Assembly (NCBI GenBank): GCA_963556195.1
Contig: OY744516.1
Span: forward strand, 37,457,778-37,521,777
Source: Sepiola atlantica
Taxonomy: Eukaryota > Mollusca > Cephalopoda > Sepiida > Sepiolidae
DNA: 64,000 bases
Direction: 5' to 3'
The translations under genes were made by a program, and so were the position numbers. Below, one piece after another: positions 22,269 through 33,240 of this stretch; position 1 is the stretch's first letter; each line of letters begins with the position of its first letter. Below the pieces are notes generated by a model. That model made no database searches, was not told the DNA's origin, and saw only the letters and a list, made by a program, of their open reading frames with translations.

Positions 22269-23164
22269 TGCAAGTTTTTGTTGAAAAATTATGTTGACTG
22301 TCAAACGAAAGTAATGTAAGAAAACAGGATTCAGGAATAATACGTGGCGAGAAAGCAGAGTGCTCTCTCCCTTTTGAGTTTTGATTGTGGTCCTGACTGG
22401 ATTTATTTCAAAGGTTTTCCCCCCCTCCCCACGAGGGACAGGTGGTGTGAAGACAAATATTGTGTATTATGTTGCCAAGAGCAATTGAAGGAATAATAAA
22501 TTTAGAAGACAAGTTAAACCCCGAACTAATTTGTGCTGTTGTTATTAACGACTGCTACAAAAGAAAGTGACAACTATTACAACCGCTACTAAAGGAAGAA
22601 AGAACAACTTTACAGCTTTCTGATATTTCTCAATTTGTGTTCATTTTTTTTCCTTCATTTTTCAGTTAACAAAATATTTTGAAAATTTCCTTTTTTTTAT
22701 ATATTTTATGTTGAAGTTCATTGCATTGTCGACAAAAAAAGTTCTGTAATGCCTGCATTATATGTCGTAGTATAAATGTGTTTCATATATGTACACTTAC
22801 AGAAAGTGTTGATTTTCGTGTCTAAACTATTTGTTTTGTCACTTACATTGAGCCCTATTTCTTCATAAAGTATTCTCCTAAACTCAGTGGCTATTTCGAT
22901 GAAAAACTATCAAAAATATTTGCTTAGAGCACACACACATTTGCTAGTATTAAATTCCTCAATATTCAAAAAATAGAAATGTGAGAATATAAATATCTTT
23001 GAGAACTGTGATAATAATTAATTATTCAAGTTCCCTGAAGAAAGAAAAATGAAAATATTTCTATCTAAGCTATAATGAAAAGTTCTTTCCCTTAGAAATA
23101 GAACAATGTTTGAAACTTACTATTGTCTTCACAATAAATAGTATATATTTCTCTCAAATTCCTA
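22269..23164. other. Non-coding, AT-rich
   Basis: I see no gene or recognisable repeat. Confidence 0.5.
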
Positions 23165-23305
23165 CAGCTCTCACGGTGGTTGGATTGATTAGGATGTTAG
23201 ATCTTGACAGTTGTGATTGGGGTTTAGGTTTTGAGTCATGCAACCAGCTGAACAGTTGCCTATAGCCACACTGATGATTCTTAATGAAACATGTATATGG
23301 ATTTA
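23165..23305 (+). repeat. Decayed tRNA-like plus hammerhead-like composite
   Basis: An A-box-like GGTTGGATTGATTAGGATG is followed by a B-box-like AGGTTTTGAGTCATG, then a spacer and CTGATGA (23264-23270) and GAAAC. After this comes GUA and a stretch partly complementary to the bases before CTGATGA. The order and spacing match the better-preserved composite at 25316-25465. Stem II here has only about two pairs, so this is a dead relative. Confidence 0.5.
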
Positions 23306-23729
23306 AAAAAATATTTTTTAAATTCTGATTTCGACTCGCAGAATTAAAAATATTTTGACTCCTACTCTTAGAATCTCAAAAAAATTCCAACTCCTAGAAT
23401 TTTTGAAATTCCGACTCAGACAATTTCAAACTTGGGAGAAATATATATATATATATATATATAAAAAATGTTTGCCATAATCAAAAATCTCATTAATTAT
23501 CTGGAAGGTTCAAATTAAATCACCTTGTTCTTCAATCTGGTAAAGTAGTTAATCCTAATTTTTCTAATCTCCCCCCTTTAATTGTAATTTTTCACTCTTT
23601 ATATTGATTTTGTCACGTTTTATGGATTACTATCTCAATATTACATTCCAATTTTCATCTCTAGATACTGGAGTCCAATTATAGGGGGGAAAAAAGATGT
23701 ATATAACATTTTTGTCTCTTTTGTTCTAA
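23306..23729. other. Non-coding
   Basis: Nothing supportable apart from a (TA)n tract at about 23442-23463. Confidence 0.5.
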
Positions 23730-24490
23730 TTAAAACAGAAGATTTATGTGCATACTCCAGAGATCTTCGCCACGTGCTTGAGAACAAAATTATATCGCTT
23801 ATCACAGTTTTGGGCTAGTCTTTCAGTTGTTAGTAGTGGCATACCAATATCAATCTTTATCTGGTTGGCCCATCTCTTTGGAGGTCACCTTGATTTTTAG
23901 TCAATGGAATCTTTTTTACACGATTTCTTCACATAGCTGGAGTCTAGTAGCTGGTAAACATGTTAAAACCACATTATTCTCTTTTTTTAAACAACGGCAT
24001 TGATGGGTCTTTTGACGTTAAGATTTTTTCTAAATCTGCATTTCTTTGACTATCTCGCAGAGTTACTCAAAGGATAGTTCTTAAACATTTAATTTCAAAG
24101 ACCTTCTCATGCTCTGCCAGTATGTTTCATGTTTCAAATGCTCTAAAGGTATCACCAAGGTAACAAAACTTCTGAACAACCTTAATAGCCTCGTCATCGA
24201 AATATACTTTCTCTACATCTGAGTTTTCATCCATCTTCATTGTCTTACACACAAACTGGTTATCATCTCTCAACCTACCAGTAATTCCACTGCACTTCTT
24301 GTGTACCCAATGCTTACAAATACCACAAAAGATTGAATTGCACCCGACTACTTTTCAACAAACTGAGCAAGGGAACTTTCCTCTTTCTGGGGATTTTCCA
24401 ACACTACAACCATTGATTATCATTTTCGTCTTGGTATCATTCACTCTCAGCCCTTCACTTTCCATAGAATTCCTCCAAGTCTTTAACAAA
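23730..24490 (-). pseudogene. Decayed LINE fragments (RTE-type with PHD-like finger; second LINE tail)
   Basis: On the minus strand, 24480 to ~24060 reads ESEGLRVNDTKTKMII, then a partial PHD finger (...CKHWVHKKCSG), then KVVQKFCYLGDT. This corresponds to the post-RT region of the RTE-type LINE. Several stops are present. From about 23960 to 23740 the reading resembles a different LINE C-terminus (PPKRWADQIK...ERLAQN). Both are non-functional. Confidence 0.65.
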
Positions 24491-25165
24491 CATTAAAATG
24501 AAACCTTAATCATTGAGAGTAAAAGGGGTTGATATGTCATAAAACAGATAAGCCAAATTTAAACTCAAGAAATTTGGGTCGTTTTTATAAAAGTTTTGGT
24601 GTCAGAAATGATTTTTGACAAATGATTGATTATAAGGTTTTTATCTAACTTCCTGCAAGGGAACATATGGCTTTTTAGGGGAAGAAAAAAAACATTTTTT
24701 TAGGTTTACCAGTTCAAAATTAACGTTTTACACAGATTTTTTTTCTATAGACATGTGTGAAGTGTCTGTATCTTGGTCAAGAGATGTCTTTATTTCCAAA
24801 TGATGGATTAGATTTGCACCCTTAAAAGATTTTGGTCTTTGTAGATAAAGAAACAACTTTTATTTCATTTTTGTTAGCTTTACCTACTCTGTGTTGCCCA
24901 AGTGTCTTATTTTCATTTTGCTACCCCCCCACACACACAAAAAGTACCCCCCCCCTCCAAAAAAAAACTATATATATATATATATACTTTTTTATTTACC
25001 AAATTAATGTTTTTGAAATAGATGGAACTGAGTCAGAACTTTTAAACTTTCGAGTTCAGTTTTTTTACTTTAATTCTGTATGAAAAATAAACAAAAAAGC
25101 ATTGAATCTCAGAGACTCAAAATACACACATCTTTTTAAAATGAAAATGCCACAAATAATATATA
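24491..25165. other. Non-coding
   Basis: No gene. Poly-C runs occur near 24925 and 24948, with a (TA)n tract at 24969-24986. Confidence 0.5.
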
Positions 25166-25315
25166 TATATATATATTATTAAGTACGAAACGTATACGTA
25201 CATAGATAATAAACAATAACAAATATTTATCATTTGTAGCTCCTAGAAAAACCCGTCTAGTAGAGCACTGTAAGTGTAGTATAAAGTGTTAAAATTATCA
25301 CCGTTTATTCGCTGT

Positions 25316-25395
25316 TCAACATTAGCCGAGTGGTTAAGGCGTCGGATTTGATTTGCAAAATACTCGTAATCCAGGGTTTCGAATCACATGACCGG
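25316..25395 (+). repeat. tRNA-like internal promoter (Leu/Ser-type)
   Basis: TAGCCGAGTGGTTAAGGCG (from 25323) is a near-consensus A box of the long-variable-arm tRNA type. GGTTTCGAATC (25375-25385) is a near-consensus B box. Acceptor-stem pairing is not evident, so this is a tRNA-derived promoter module and not a tRNA gene. Confidence 0.7.
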
Positions 25396-25410
25396 TAGTG
25401 AATAGTCATA

Positions 25411-25465
25411 TCTCTATGCTGATGAGTCCCGATTATTAAGGACGAAACGTATATGTACATAGATA
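25411..25465 (+). ncRNA. Type I hammerhead ribozyme
   Basis: All conserved elements are present. Stem I pairs TCTATG (25413-25418) with CATAGA (25458-25463) perfectly. CUGAUGA is at 25419-25425. Stem II is GTCC (25426-25429)/GGAC (25440-25443) with a 10-base loop, and has the usual G10.1-C11.1 pair. GAAA is at 25444-25447. Stem III is a minimal two-pair hairpin with A15.1 = 25447 and U16.1 = 25456. The cleavage position follows A25457 (GUA). Minimal stem III is known for hammerheads carried by Penelope-like elements and retrozymes. I expect it to be self-cleaving, perhaps only efficiently in dimeric form. Confidence 0.85.
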
Positions 25466-25474
25466 ATAAACAAT

Positions 25475-25483
<9 letters not shown>

Positions 25484-25507
<24 letters not shown>

Positions 25508-25913
25508 GACCATATTTAAGAACTTTGTCTTTTTGAGTTTTTCTTGTTGCCGTACATTTTCTGTTTTGTTTTGGTCTAACTGATGAAAAAAAAACTCTAG
25601 TTTTGTATATTTTTCTGCTGAGCGCTTTCTATCGTCATGGTAGAAATTATATTGCACTGGTTGCTAATTTTAAAATGGAAATATTTTTTTCTTTTTTTTC
25701 TTATATTTATTAAATGTGGGGTCTTTTTTTATTTTTTTTTATTTTTAGTTCACGTCTTAGGAGGGTAGTAGGGTTAGTTATTGAAAATATTTTATATATT
25801 AATGTTGGTATTAAATCCTGTTTTATTAATGCTAGGTTTTTGGGTTATAATTGCAATGGCTTCCAAGATTTTAAGTCTTTTTTTTTTTTTTGCAATTGTT
25901 GTCGGAGATGATT
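25484..25913. other. Non-coding
   Basis: A (TA)n tract (25481-25506) follows the ribozyme. The rest is T-rich with no supportable gene. Confidence 0.5.
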
Positions 25914-26210
25914 TTAGTATTGCTGATTAGACTCTGTATGCACATCAACAAATGATATTTTCTTGTTGACTGTGAGTTTTAGTATAGAGTTTTCTTCAAA
26001 GGTTTGTTTCAGTTTATTGATTGTGTCATGTGCTTGTGTAGTTCTAAATCTGTCGTTGGCATATCTAGTGTAGATAGTGTGTTTGGTTATGTAGTTTTTA
26101 AATATGGTGTTTTCTATTTGTAACATGTAAAATTCAGTGAACGTAGGACCTAGAGGATATATATTTCTGTTGTTCTCACAAATCATGGGGCCCCTTTCTG
26201 GGGCTAACAC
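25914..26210 (-). pseudogene. Penelope-like element reverse-transcriptase fragment
   Basis: On the minus strand the frame reads PLGPTFTEFYMLQIENTIF, then IYTRYANDRF and FEENSILKLTVNKKISFVDV. This matches the RT core of Penelope-like retroelements (PLGP-x-FAN-x-YM, Y-x-DD region, DN-S-LKFT, I-FLD). The catalytic YxDD is altered to YAND, and only about 95 codons are present, so it is dead. It lies 450 bp from the hammerhead composite on the other strand. Penelope-like elements are known to carry hammerheads. Confidence 0.78.
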
Positions 26211-26685
26211 TTGATTTCTATATGAGATGCATAGATATCCAAGTGTTCAACCAAGACTCTCCTCCACCTCTCAAATGTTGCGTTAGTAAAGCAGTGAAGA
26301 ACACTAATTTTCCTCTCCCAAATCGGCCACTTAATTATATTATAGTTTATTTTTATTGTGGACTTTTCGGAATTTTGCTAGATTCCAGGGGGAAGAATTC
26401 ATCTAGTCTGGTGGATTATCCAGCTAATGGCTGTTACTTGAGCTAATATCACTATAAGAAGGTGCACCATTCCTCGTATGAGTCGGTGTAATCCTGTGTC
26501 AAGGTGATCTTATTTGGGCTTCGAATATTATGATATTTTGAGCATTTGGTCAGGGTTTACTTGTAGTCAAGTACTTTCATATCAGGTTGTGCTGACACAC
26601 CTGTGTACAGAGAGACCGAAGACACTCGAGAATGGTGTGTAGTAGGTAATTCAAACTCTTTACACACACACATATATATATATTC
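26200..26685 (+). repeat. ~450-bp dispersed repeat family, copy A
   Basis: This shares its full length with 26738-27190 and 59075-59545, and its 3' part with 56550-56745. Landmarks are TATATGAGATRCATAGATAT near the start, TCTAGTCTGGTGGA in the middle, and AGAGAGACCGAAGACACTCG with GTGTCTAGTAGGTAATTCA at the end. A TA/TG-rich microsatellite follows. There is no ORF and no recognised promoter box. Family unknown. Confidence 0.75.
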
Positions 26686-26737
26686 GCTTTGTTTCATTTT
26701 ACTTCATTCGAAGTTCTACGAAATCAAGGGCTCCTTT

Positions 26738-27190
26738 CCTGGGTCTAATACTTGATATCTATATGAGATACATAGATATTCGAATATTCCATCAAAGTTC
26801 TCCTTTACCTGTCAAACGTTGAGTTAGTAAAGAAGTGAAGAACATTGATTTTTCCTCTCTCCAATTGACGATATATAGTATATCTTTCTGTTGGTCTCAT
26901 GGTCTTACAAGATTCCAGGGCAAGAATTCATTTAGTCTGGTGGAGTATCCAGCTAAGTGCTGTTACTTGAGGTAACATCACTAAGAGAAGTTGCTCCATT
27001 CCTCATATTAGCAAGTGTATAGTTGTGTAGAGGGGATCTTATTTTGATCTTTGAATACTATATTATTTTGAATATTTAGTCAGGGTTTGTAGGGCAAAGT
27101 CTCCTTATGTCAGGTTTTCCTGACAAACTCTTGTACAGAGAGACCAAAGACACTCGAGGGTGGTGTCTAGTAGTTAATTCAGTGTGTGTG
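26738..27190 (+). repeat. ~450-bp dispersed repeat family, copy B
   Basis: A second copy in the same orientation, starting about 540 bp after copy A. It is bounded on the right by a GTGTGTG run. Substitutions and small indels relative to copy A are spread evenly, as expected for a non-coding repeat. Confidence 0.75.
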
Positions 27191-27194
27191 TTCA

Positions 27195-27410
27195 CAGATT
27201 TATGAAACTTTCAACCTCCCAAAGATTGTCACTTTTAACTGATTATTAACAAATGCTATTAACTATGAAGCCATGGATCCGGTAAAAAATTGCGTACAGA
27301 TCTCGAGTTTAACTAGGTTTCCAAGTTCGAAAAGATGCACCTGAAGAAAGTCAGAGGTTACATCAGCTGAAACCTTGTGAATATAACAACCAAAACGAGA
27401 ATAGTAGTCT
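27195..27410 (+). repeat. tRNA-like/CTGAAGA-GAAAC repeat (rearranged)
   Basis: 27215-27265 matches, in reverse orientation, the tRNA-like head also seen at 54475-54560. 27320-27400 carries CACCTGAAGAAAGTCAGAGG...GCTGAAACCTTGTG on the + strand. It resembles the 43787-43835 module. The two halves point in opposite directions, so this copy is composite or rearranged. Confidence 0.55.
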
Positions 27411-28188
27411 AAATAATCTTGTAGCAGACGTATCCGACTAACCTGGCGAATGTTAGAGAATGCATTCTCCTGTCTGAAAGTTAAGCAAACTTGTTCTATC
27501 CATATGCAGAATTTAAGACTAGATCTTACCCTCTTTTCTGGTGTGTAATTCGAAACGACTGGGTGTGTCATCCAGCTCCTACTTGGAGCATGCTTTCCAA
27601 ACCCCTAGCAGGCTTTCCAAACCCCTAGCAGGCTTTCTAAACCCCTAGCAGGCTTTTTCTCTAGGTTATGTCTTCTGGTAGCAGTCGCATGGACTCTTAG
27701 AAGCACACAACATATAGTAACATATACCCGATTCTCTATCTCCAACTTGGTAACATGTCTTCATTTGTAGTGTAATTGGGACTGTAATGTATTCCTTCTT
27801 TAATGCCTATACCTCTTGTCCCCCCACCCCTGGTTTATTATATAGTGTACCACCTTGCCTGTTCCGTAATCCCACTTGCATTTGTCTTCAATAAATTGTT
27901 TATCTGAAAATAAATGTACGTTTAAGTAAATTCAACTGTTTTTTATTTCACTGTTTTCGTTTTCGTTTTCTTCCAACCCTTGTGAGTGTTATCTATGATA
28001 ACACAGCACATAAAATGGTGACCTCGTGTATGGGAAAGATATACCAGAACACATAAAAGCTAACATATAAAATATTAATAGCTTTTCAATACAAATGATA
28101 TGCATGTTGGAATGTTTCTGTATTTCTATAATCTTATTCTTTTTTTCTATGTCTATAATATAGATATTGTCTTTTTTTTTTTATATAG
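27411..28188. repeat. Non-coding, with a 3x22-bp tandem repeat
   Basis: CCAAACCCCTAGCAGGCTTT repeats three times at about 27596-27655. No gene otherwise. A polypyrimidine tract before 28189 serves the following exon. Confidence 0.7.
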
Positions 28189-28337
28189 ATGAACCTGAAA
28201 AGAAAGATATCAGTACTGATCCTGAAACAAAAGGCAAGAAAATCCGAGGGGTCGGATTTGGCAATATATTTGAAAGAGGCCCAATTAAGTTGAGACCTTC
28301 GACAGGCGGATGGAAACCAGAAGCCGACGATGCAAAG
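28189..28337 (+). CDS. SH3KBP1: SH3KBP1/CD2AP-like exon: GVGFGxIF...PIKLRP linker
   Basis: The exon is 149 bp. It follows T-rich sequence and TATAG and is followed by GTAACT. The phase-1 base carried from 12747 plus AT gives D, then EPEKKDISTDPETKGKKIRG, VGFGNIFERGPIKLRPSTGG and WKPEADDAK, ending in phase 0. KK(I/V)(K/R)GVGFG(D/N)IF...PIKLRP is a hallmark segment between SH3-B and SH3-C in CIN85 and CD2AP. It is the strongest single evidence for the gene identity. The intron before it is 15,441 bp and contains most of the mobile DNA between 13 and 28 kb. Confidence 0.92.
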
Positions 28338-28689
28338 GTAACTCATTAAGATTGAACATTAATAAAATTCACAATCCATTCTCCAATCCAACCGTATTTC
28401 GTAAAAATAAACTTCAATCTATGCCTGACTTGTCCACCAAGTTTCAATCATGAATGCCCACCAGTCTTTGTTTTATCGCCGTTCAATGATAAGAACACAT
28501 GGATATGACGTGCAAAAATGTTAATAATTCTGACACACCCTTTTTTGGCTTTTTTCACTGTGATGGCCTCTTCAGTTCAGGAATAGTCTGAGTACTCTGT
28601 AGATAGACATTATCTTTGAGATAAAACTCTTGGTTGTAAGTACATTGAGTGTGAATCCTATTCAGGATTACACCTCCTACTGAGGAGAT

Positions 28690-28860
28690 AATCACCAAAG
28701 TGTCCCTTACATATCACTGAACAATGATAAAACAAAGACTGCTTGACATTCACGACTGAAACTTGGTGCACAAGTCAGGCATCGACTGAAGTTTATTTGT
28801 ACCAAATATGGTTGAATTGCAGTAAGAATTGTGAATTTTATTAACAATTACATGGATAGA
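28690..28860. repeat. Dispersed repeat, copy 2
   Basis: This matches 1300-1440 in the same orientation, including GAACAATGATAAAACAAAG and the GTGAATTTTATTAAC end. Family unknown. Confidence 0.55.
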
Positions 28861-31082
28861 ATTTTTTTAGGGTGGGGTGTTTATCCTGATCCCCCCCCTC
28901 CTTCCCCCAAATTTTCGAATGGCAAAATATAGTCGTTAGAAATGTTAATTGTGAATCGATTACCGAATTACAGAGTTGTGTCCCTTCGTTTAGGTGTGAT
29001 CATGTAATCGTCATCCATATTATTTTTAGATTGATAAATTAGTTTGGCATTAATGATTGCAATTTCTTCAATGTTTTTTTTTTTATTTTGGGAACAGTTG
29101 AGTTAATTCCTTAAACTGATTCGTTGAGGTAAATGAGTGCAATCTTTAATTTATGCCTAATATCTCTAATATGGAGACCTGTTCAATAGGTTAAGCTTTT
29201 TTTTTTGCCCGGATTTACTATTTATGCCCAACAATGCACAACAACTCCTGCTGATTCGTTTGAGCAACCTCTGATTTCCATTGTCATTCAGGTAATCTGA
29301 GCCTCTCAGCTCTAAGTATCTGAAATATTTTTTTCAATATTATTTGAAATAAAAAATAACATGGATTTGGTCACAACTTTCAGTCATAAAGATTATATGG
29401 AATCTGAATATGACCTAAAAACATATTTGCCAAAATAAATTCTCAATTCTTTTTTAATATATTTCCCCTTTTAAGTCGGCAAAAAGAACACAAAAATCAA
29501 CATTGTTTACTTTTTACAAAGATGTTCGAACTAAATCTTTAATAAAAACAAATAAAACAGGATTTTTATTTACTTTAACACAGAAATAACACAATTTAAT
29601 TATTTAAAAAAAAATTTTTTTAATTAGTATTGAATAAAGTTCAGTTTTAGTATAAATCGAATCGTGCCCCCCCCCCTTTTTAAATGCAATTTTCAAAGTT
29701 TTCTGTCATTATCGATTTTTTTTTAATTGAATAATTCATTGATATAGTCATTTAATATCTAAAAAATTAAATTGGTAAAAAGTAAGCAAACTTTTTTTTC
29801 ACCAAACTTTTAAGTTTGACTGGTAATTATTTTAAAATATCCCTCTTAAGTCTGGAAAAATACTTTACTTTTCACAAAGACTTTACAAAGAATTACGCTT
29901 CTAATTTTATCTTTTGCAGATTTGTTATTGTGTAAAAAAAAAAAATCACAAGTATTTAACAAGTGGCATATTTTAAAGATTTAAAATCATTTTTAACGCT
30001 TTTCATGATATTTGCATCCAGTCATAAAGTCAGCCGAATTTCGACTTTAGACCTAAATAGCATTGCATCTAACATTATTAATAACAATAAATTTTAATTA
30101 GAATTAATTTCTTTGCAAATAAAATTTATCTTCCTTGAAATTTTTTTTGCATGGGTGTCATCTTCCTTTTCAGCAGGAAATGTAAATTAGAGATGGAAAC
30201 CATTTTAGCAGCAAATTTCACTAATAATAATAGTAATTAGTAATACTAATACATTTTTATTATTTATTGATAATAAATAATAAATGAATGTTGATAAATT
30301 TATATTATTATTCTGATAGAATCTTAATAGCTAATATCTTAAATATTTTGAATTTCTATGTTGATTCAAGTCATGTGACACATACTTTGTGATGGTGTCT
30401 ACAGAAAAAAATGCCTCACTTGTAACCCTATTTATATTTATCTTTCCATCAGTAATATACAGCTATTCAATTTCATTTCCATTAAAATATTTCTATTCAT
30501 TTTGCTTTCTCTGAAAAGGAAAAAATACTTTTTTTTTTTTTTTTAAACTTTATTTTAATAACAAAATTCTAAGTCTGTTAAAGACATTTAAATACTAAAC
30601 TGCAACTTATTCTATAAAATAGATGAAACAGTTTGAGAAATCTAACATTAAAAAAATAAAATAACAAAGTTACAGTTCTTTAAAAAAAAACGCAGTTTCA
30701 TAAATCAATTTCATTAAAAAAAAAATTACATTGACTTGGAATTATTTCTAAATAAGTATTGGCAACACAAATGGAGCAAATGGAGCTAACTCTTATTGAT
30801 TATTCATCTCTATTGGAATAACTTACTGTAAGACCCAACAAAACAAAAGCCCTTTAAAAAAAGAATCTATAACTTATTCTATACACAGCACAGTTTGATA
30901 AGTCCTGCATTACCTAAATAAAATACAATTAACAACAAAATTACAGTTCTGTTACAAAACATTCTTATGAATTTTTTTTCTTAAAATTTTTTTTTTTCAA
31001 GCAAGAAATATTGATTTATTCAATAAATGACAACAAATAATAGTTAATTAATAAAATGTCCTTTTCCGAAATTAATATGCAA
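28861..31082. other. AT-rich intron sequence
   Basis: Very AT-rich, with homopolymer runs and no supportable gene or repeat boundary. Confidence 0.55.
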
Positions 31083-31465
31083 ATATCAGGAAGTTTCATA
31101 TGATGTTCTGCTAGCTTGGCAGGCTCAAGGCATTTCCATGAATAGTGCCGATGGAAAGGTACCCATAAAGTCAAGTCAAGTCAAGTCAATTCAGGATGGT
31201 CTCCTGTGTGGTGCCTCATTAACAGTTGAGGAAATTATGCATGGCGGGTCCTATCGCTCCACTTATCTTCATGCCGATCAGTTGGAACACAAATCTGCCA
31301 AGAAGGCCGGCATATTTTGATTGCTTTATTCTTATAAATCGATTTCTAATATAAAAATGTTACATTGAATGGGGATTTTTTCTATTAGCCTCCATTACTT
31401 ATAAACTAATGCCTGTATTAAATTAAATAATCCCAGACAAAGCCGGGTCGGGACAGCTAGTAATG
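31083..31465. repeat. Unclassified GC-richer island ending in a CTAG-type motif
   Basis: 31083-31320 is clearly less AT-rich than its surroundings and has an AAGTC pentamer run (31168-31190). A 60-codon + frame (31138-31317) has no recognisable domain. The block ends near 31450 with GCCGGGTCGGGACAGCTAGT, the reverse of the recurrent ACTAGC-CCCGG motif. It is probably a repeat remnant. Confidence 0.4.
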
Positions 31466-31699
31466 CATAATAATGCTTGTGTCAAAACCTAATTCATCTG
31501 TGAAATCGTTCTTTCCAGGAACTGAATTGTAGCTGTGCAAATTTTTAATTTTTGATCAAATATTTTGTTAAAGTGAAAACTTACTAAAGAAGAAAAAAGA
31601 AAAGCTCTGTCACCCTCCTCTACTAAAAGTGTACAATTCTTGAGAAAAATACAACCGTTAAGACATGCAACCAATCAAATACCCACCATCAGACACCTG

Positions 31700-32132
31700 C
31701 TATATTCTGGACGCCTTGCTTCTCTGAGCTTGGATTCATTCAAGCTCTGATATCTAGCAACTGACTTGGTAAACACCGACAAAGTTATTAACCATGTCGC
31801 AGACAACAATCCAGAGCACCTTTTTGATCTACATGTGTCTAACGCACGTGGACATGCCTACAAAGTTGGTAAATAGCACAGCTCTTATGAATTTAAGAAA
31901 CATTTCTTCACGCTCAGAATTGCTGAAGCATGGAAAAATCTGCTTGCCTCAGTTGTTGGCTGCCAAGACACTGCATCTTTTAAATCTCTCATCCTTTTTG
32001 AAATTCACCAAAACTACACCTGATGTCCCCCTTCTCCATACACATGCACACCATGACTCATATACTGTTCATTTCCCTGACAATTGTACATTATCCCATG
32101 TACTATACATGCACTTCTGATGAGCACTTTAT

Positions 32133-32168
<36 letters not shown>
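31700..32168 (+). pseudogene. LINE 3'-end fragment with (ATC)n tail
   Basis: The interrupted reading HLFDLHVSNARGHAYKVGK ... FKKHFFTLRIAEAWKNLLAS ... TASFKS matches the C-terminal end of RT-bearing LINEs (RxxFFxxRxxxxWNxLP...V...SFK). It ends in an (ATC)n tract at about 32131-32166. Stops and indels are present. This differs in sequence from the 39-kb LINE tail. Confidence 0.72.
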
Positions 32169-32324
32169 TAATGAATAATCTCTCTATCAGACAAGATCCC
32201 GTTTGTTTCTCGCCTATACGTAACTTTTATAAGTACACATTGAATTATATTTTTTATTTGCTATTAATCGAATGATTTCACTCATATTACAAAAGGTTAA
32301 TGCAAATGCCTTTCTCTTTTTTAG

Positions 32325-32379
32325 GGTGAAAAGTCTCCGCCTGGGAATATTTCTACTCCAGTTAAGAAAAACAGACCTT
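32325..32379 (+). CDS. SH3KBP1: SH3KBP1/CD2AP-like exon: short linker
   Basis: The exon is 55 bp. It is preceded by TTTCTCTTTTTTAG and followed by a strong donor, GTAAGT. In phase 0 it encodes GEKSPPGNISTPVKKNRP plus one base (phase 1). It is a basic, proline- and serine-rich linker without a fold. Support comes from the perfect phase match on both sides and the two good splice sites, not from sequence similarity. Confidence 0.78.
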
Positions 32380-32742
32380 GTAAGTAACTGAGTTATCTCT
32401 TCTTAAGCGTGATTTAAAACACCCAAATTAATAATACTCAGATAAATTGGAACACTCTTGAGAAGAACAGATAATAAACCCTACACATTTCAAAAATATT
32501 TAAAATATGATCCAACACGGTTATCTCCCTTTGATTTATAAAGGGGTTCAGAAATTGGAATGATTGAACCTTACATTTTATGTTGTCTGATTGAATTGAT
32601 CATAGAGTATTAAAGCTTGTTAACATCATATCTCCAATCCAGGAAGGAGATGATAGATGTAGTTGATTTCTCCGGATGAAAAAAAAGTTACGTGGAAACT
32701 ATTTTATATACAAACAACTGTGATTTGCATATTTGCTGAAAG

Positions 32743-32775
<33 letters not shown>

Positions 32776-33029
32776 AAAAAACATGTTTTGTTAGCCCGAT
32801 ATTGTAGCTTTTTAGAGCTAATGATCGAAACATCTGCATAAATGTGTAGCTTTTGACATGTTTGTATAAATAACAATATTTTTATATATATATATAAACA
32901 GTTACATGGTAAACAGCTGATGATCCCCGTGTTAATATTAGACGCTTAAGGTCTCCTGTTTTTGTTTCACTCTTAGATAATTAACCACCCCCCCCCTTTT
33001 TTTTTTTAATGTTATATATTTGTTTATTT
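32380..33029. other. Non-coding intron
   Basis: (TA)n tracts lie at about 32744-32768 and 32883-32897. No gene is seen. Confidence 0.55.
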
Positions 33030-33240
33030 TTTTAATACAGAAAATTAGTACGACATCAGTACCGTCGGTTTCAAGCTCAGAAGGACTTAACCATTCAGCT
33101 CTTTTCAGCTTATGTTGTCACCTATTACAGAACTAATACTAATTTTCTGTACCAAAAAATAAATATTAAGCTCTTAATTTTGATTCTCAATTAATCAAAC
33201 ACTCTGCTGGGATTTTCCCCACTATCTAACAAAAGAAGTG
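33030..33240. repeat. Dispersed repeat related to 11640-11800
   Basis: It contains GTACCGTCGGTTTCAAGC, inverted relative to the 11.6-kb copy, and TAATCAAACACTCTGCTGGG in the same orientation. The family therefore carries internal inverted sequence. No ORF. Confidence 0.5.

Larger units (their letters stand above)
25172..25483 (+). mobile_element. tRNA-like/hammerhead composite, dimer remnant (retrozyme- or SINE-like)
   Basis: A 3' half of a hammerhead (GAAA at 25187-25190, stem III, GUA ending at 25200) is followed by a 257-base unit ending at the cleavage site of a complete hammerhead (A25457). The 26 bases after each cleavage site are identical (25201-25226 and 25458-25483). The unit contains tRNA-like A and B boxes. 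Both outer ends run into (TA)n tracts. This is how a truncated dimer of a self-cleaving RNA-derived repeat would look. See the separate ribozyme and tRNA-like entries. Confidence 0.8.
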
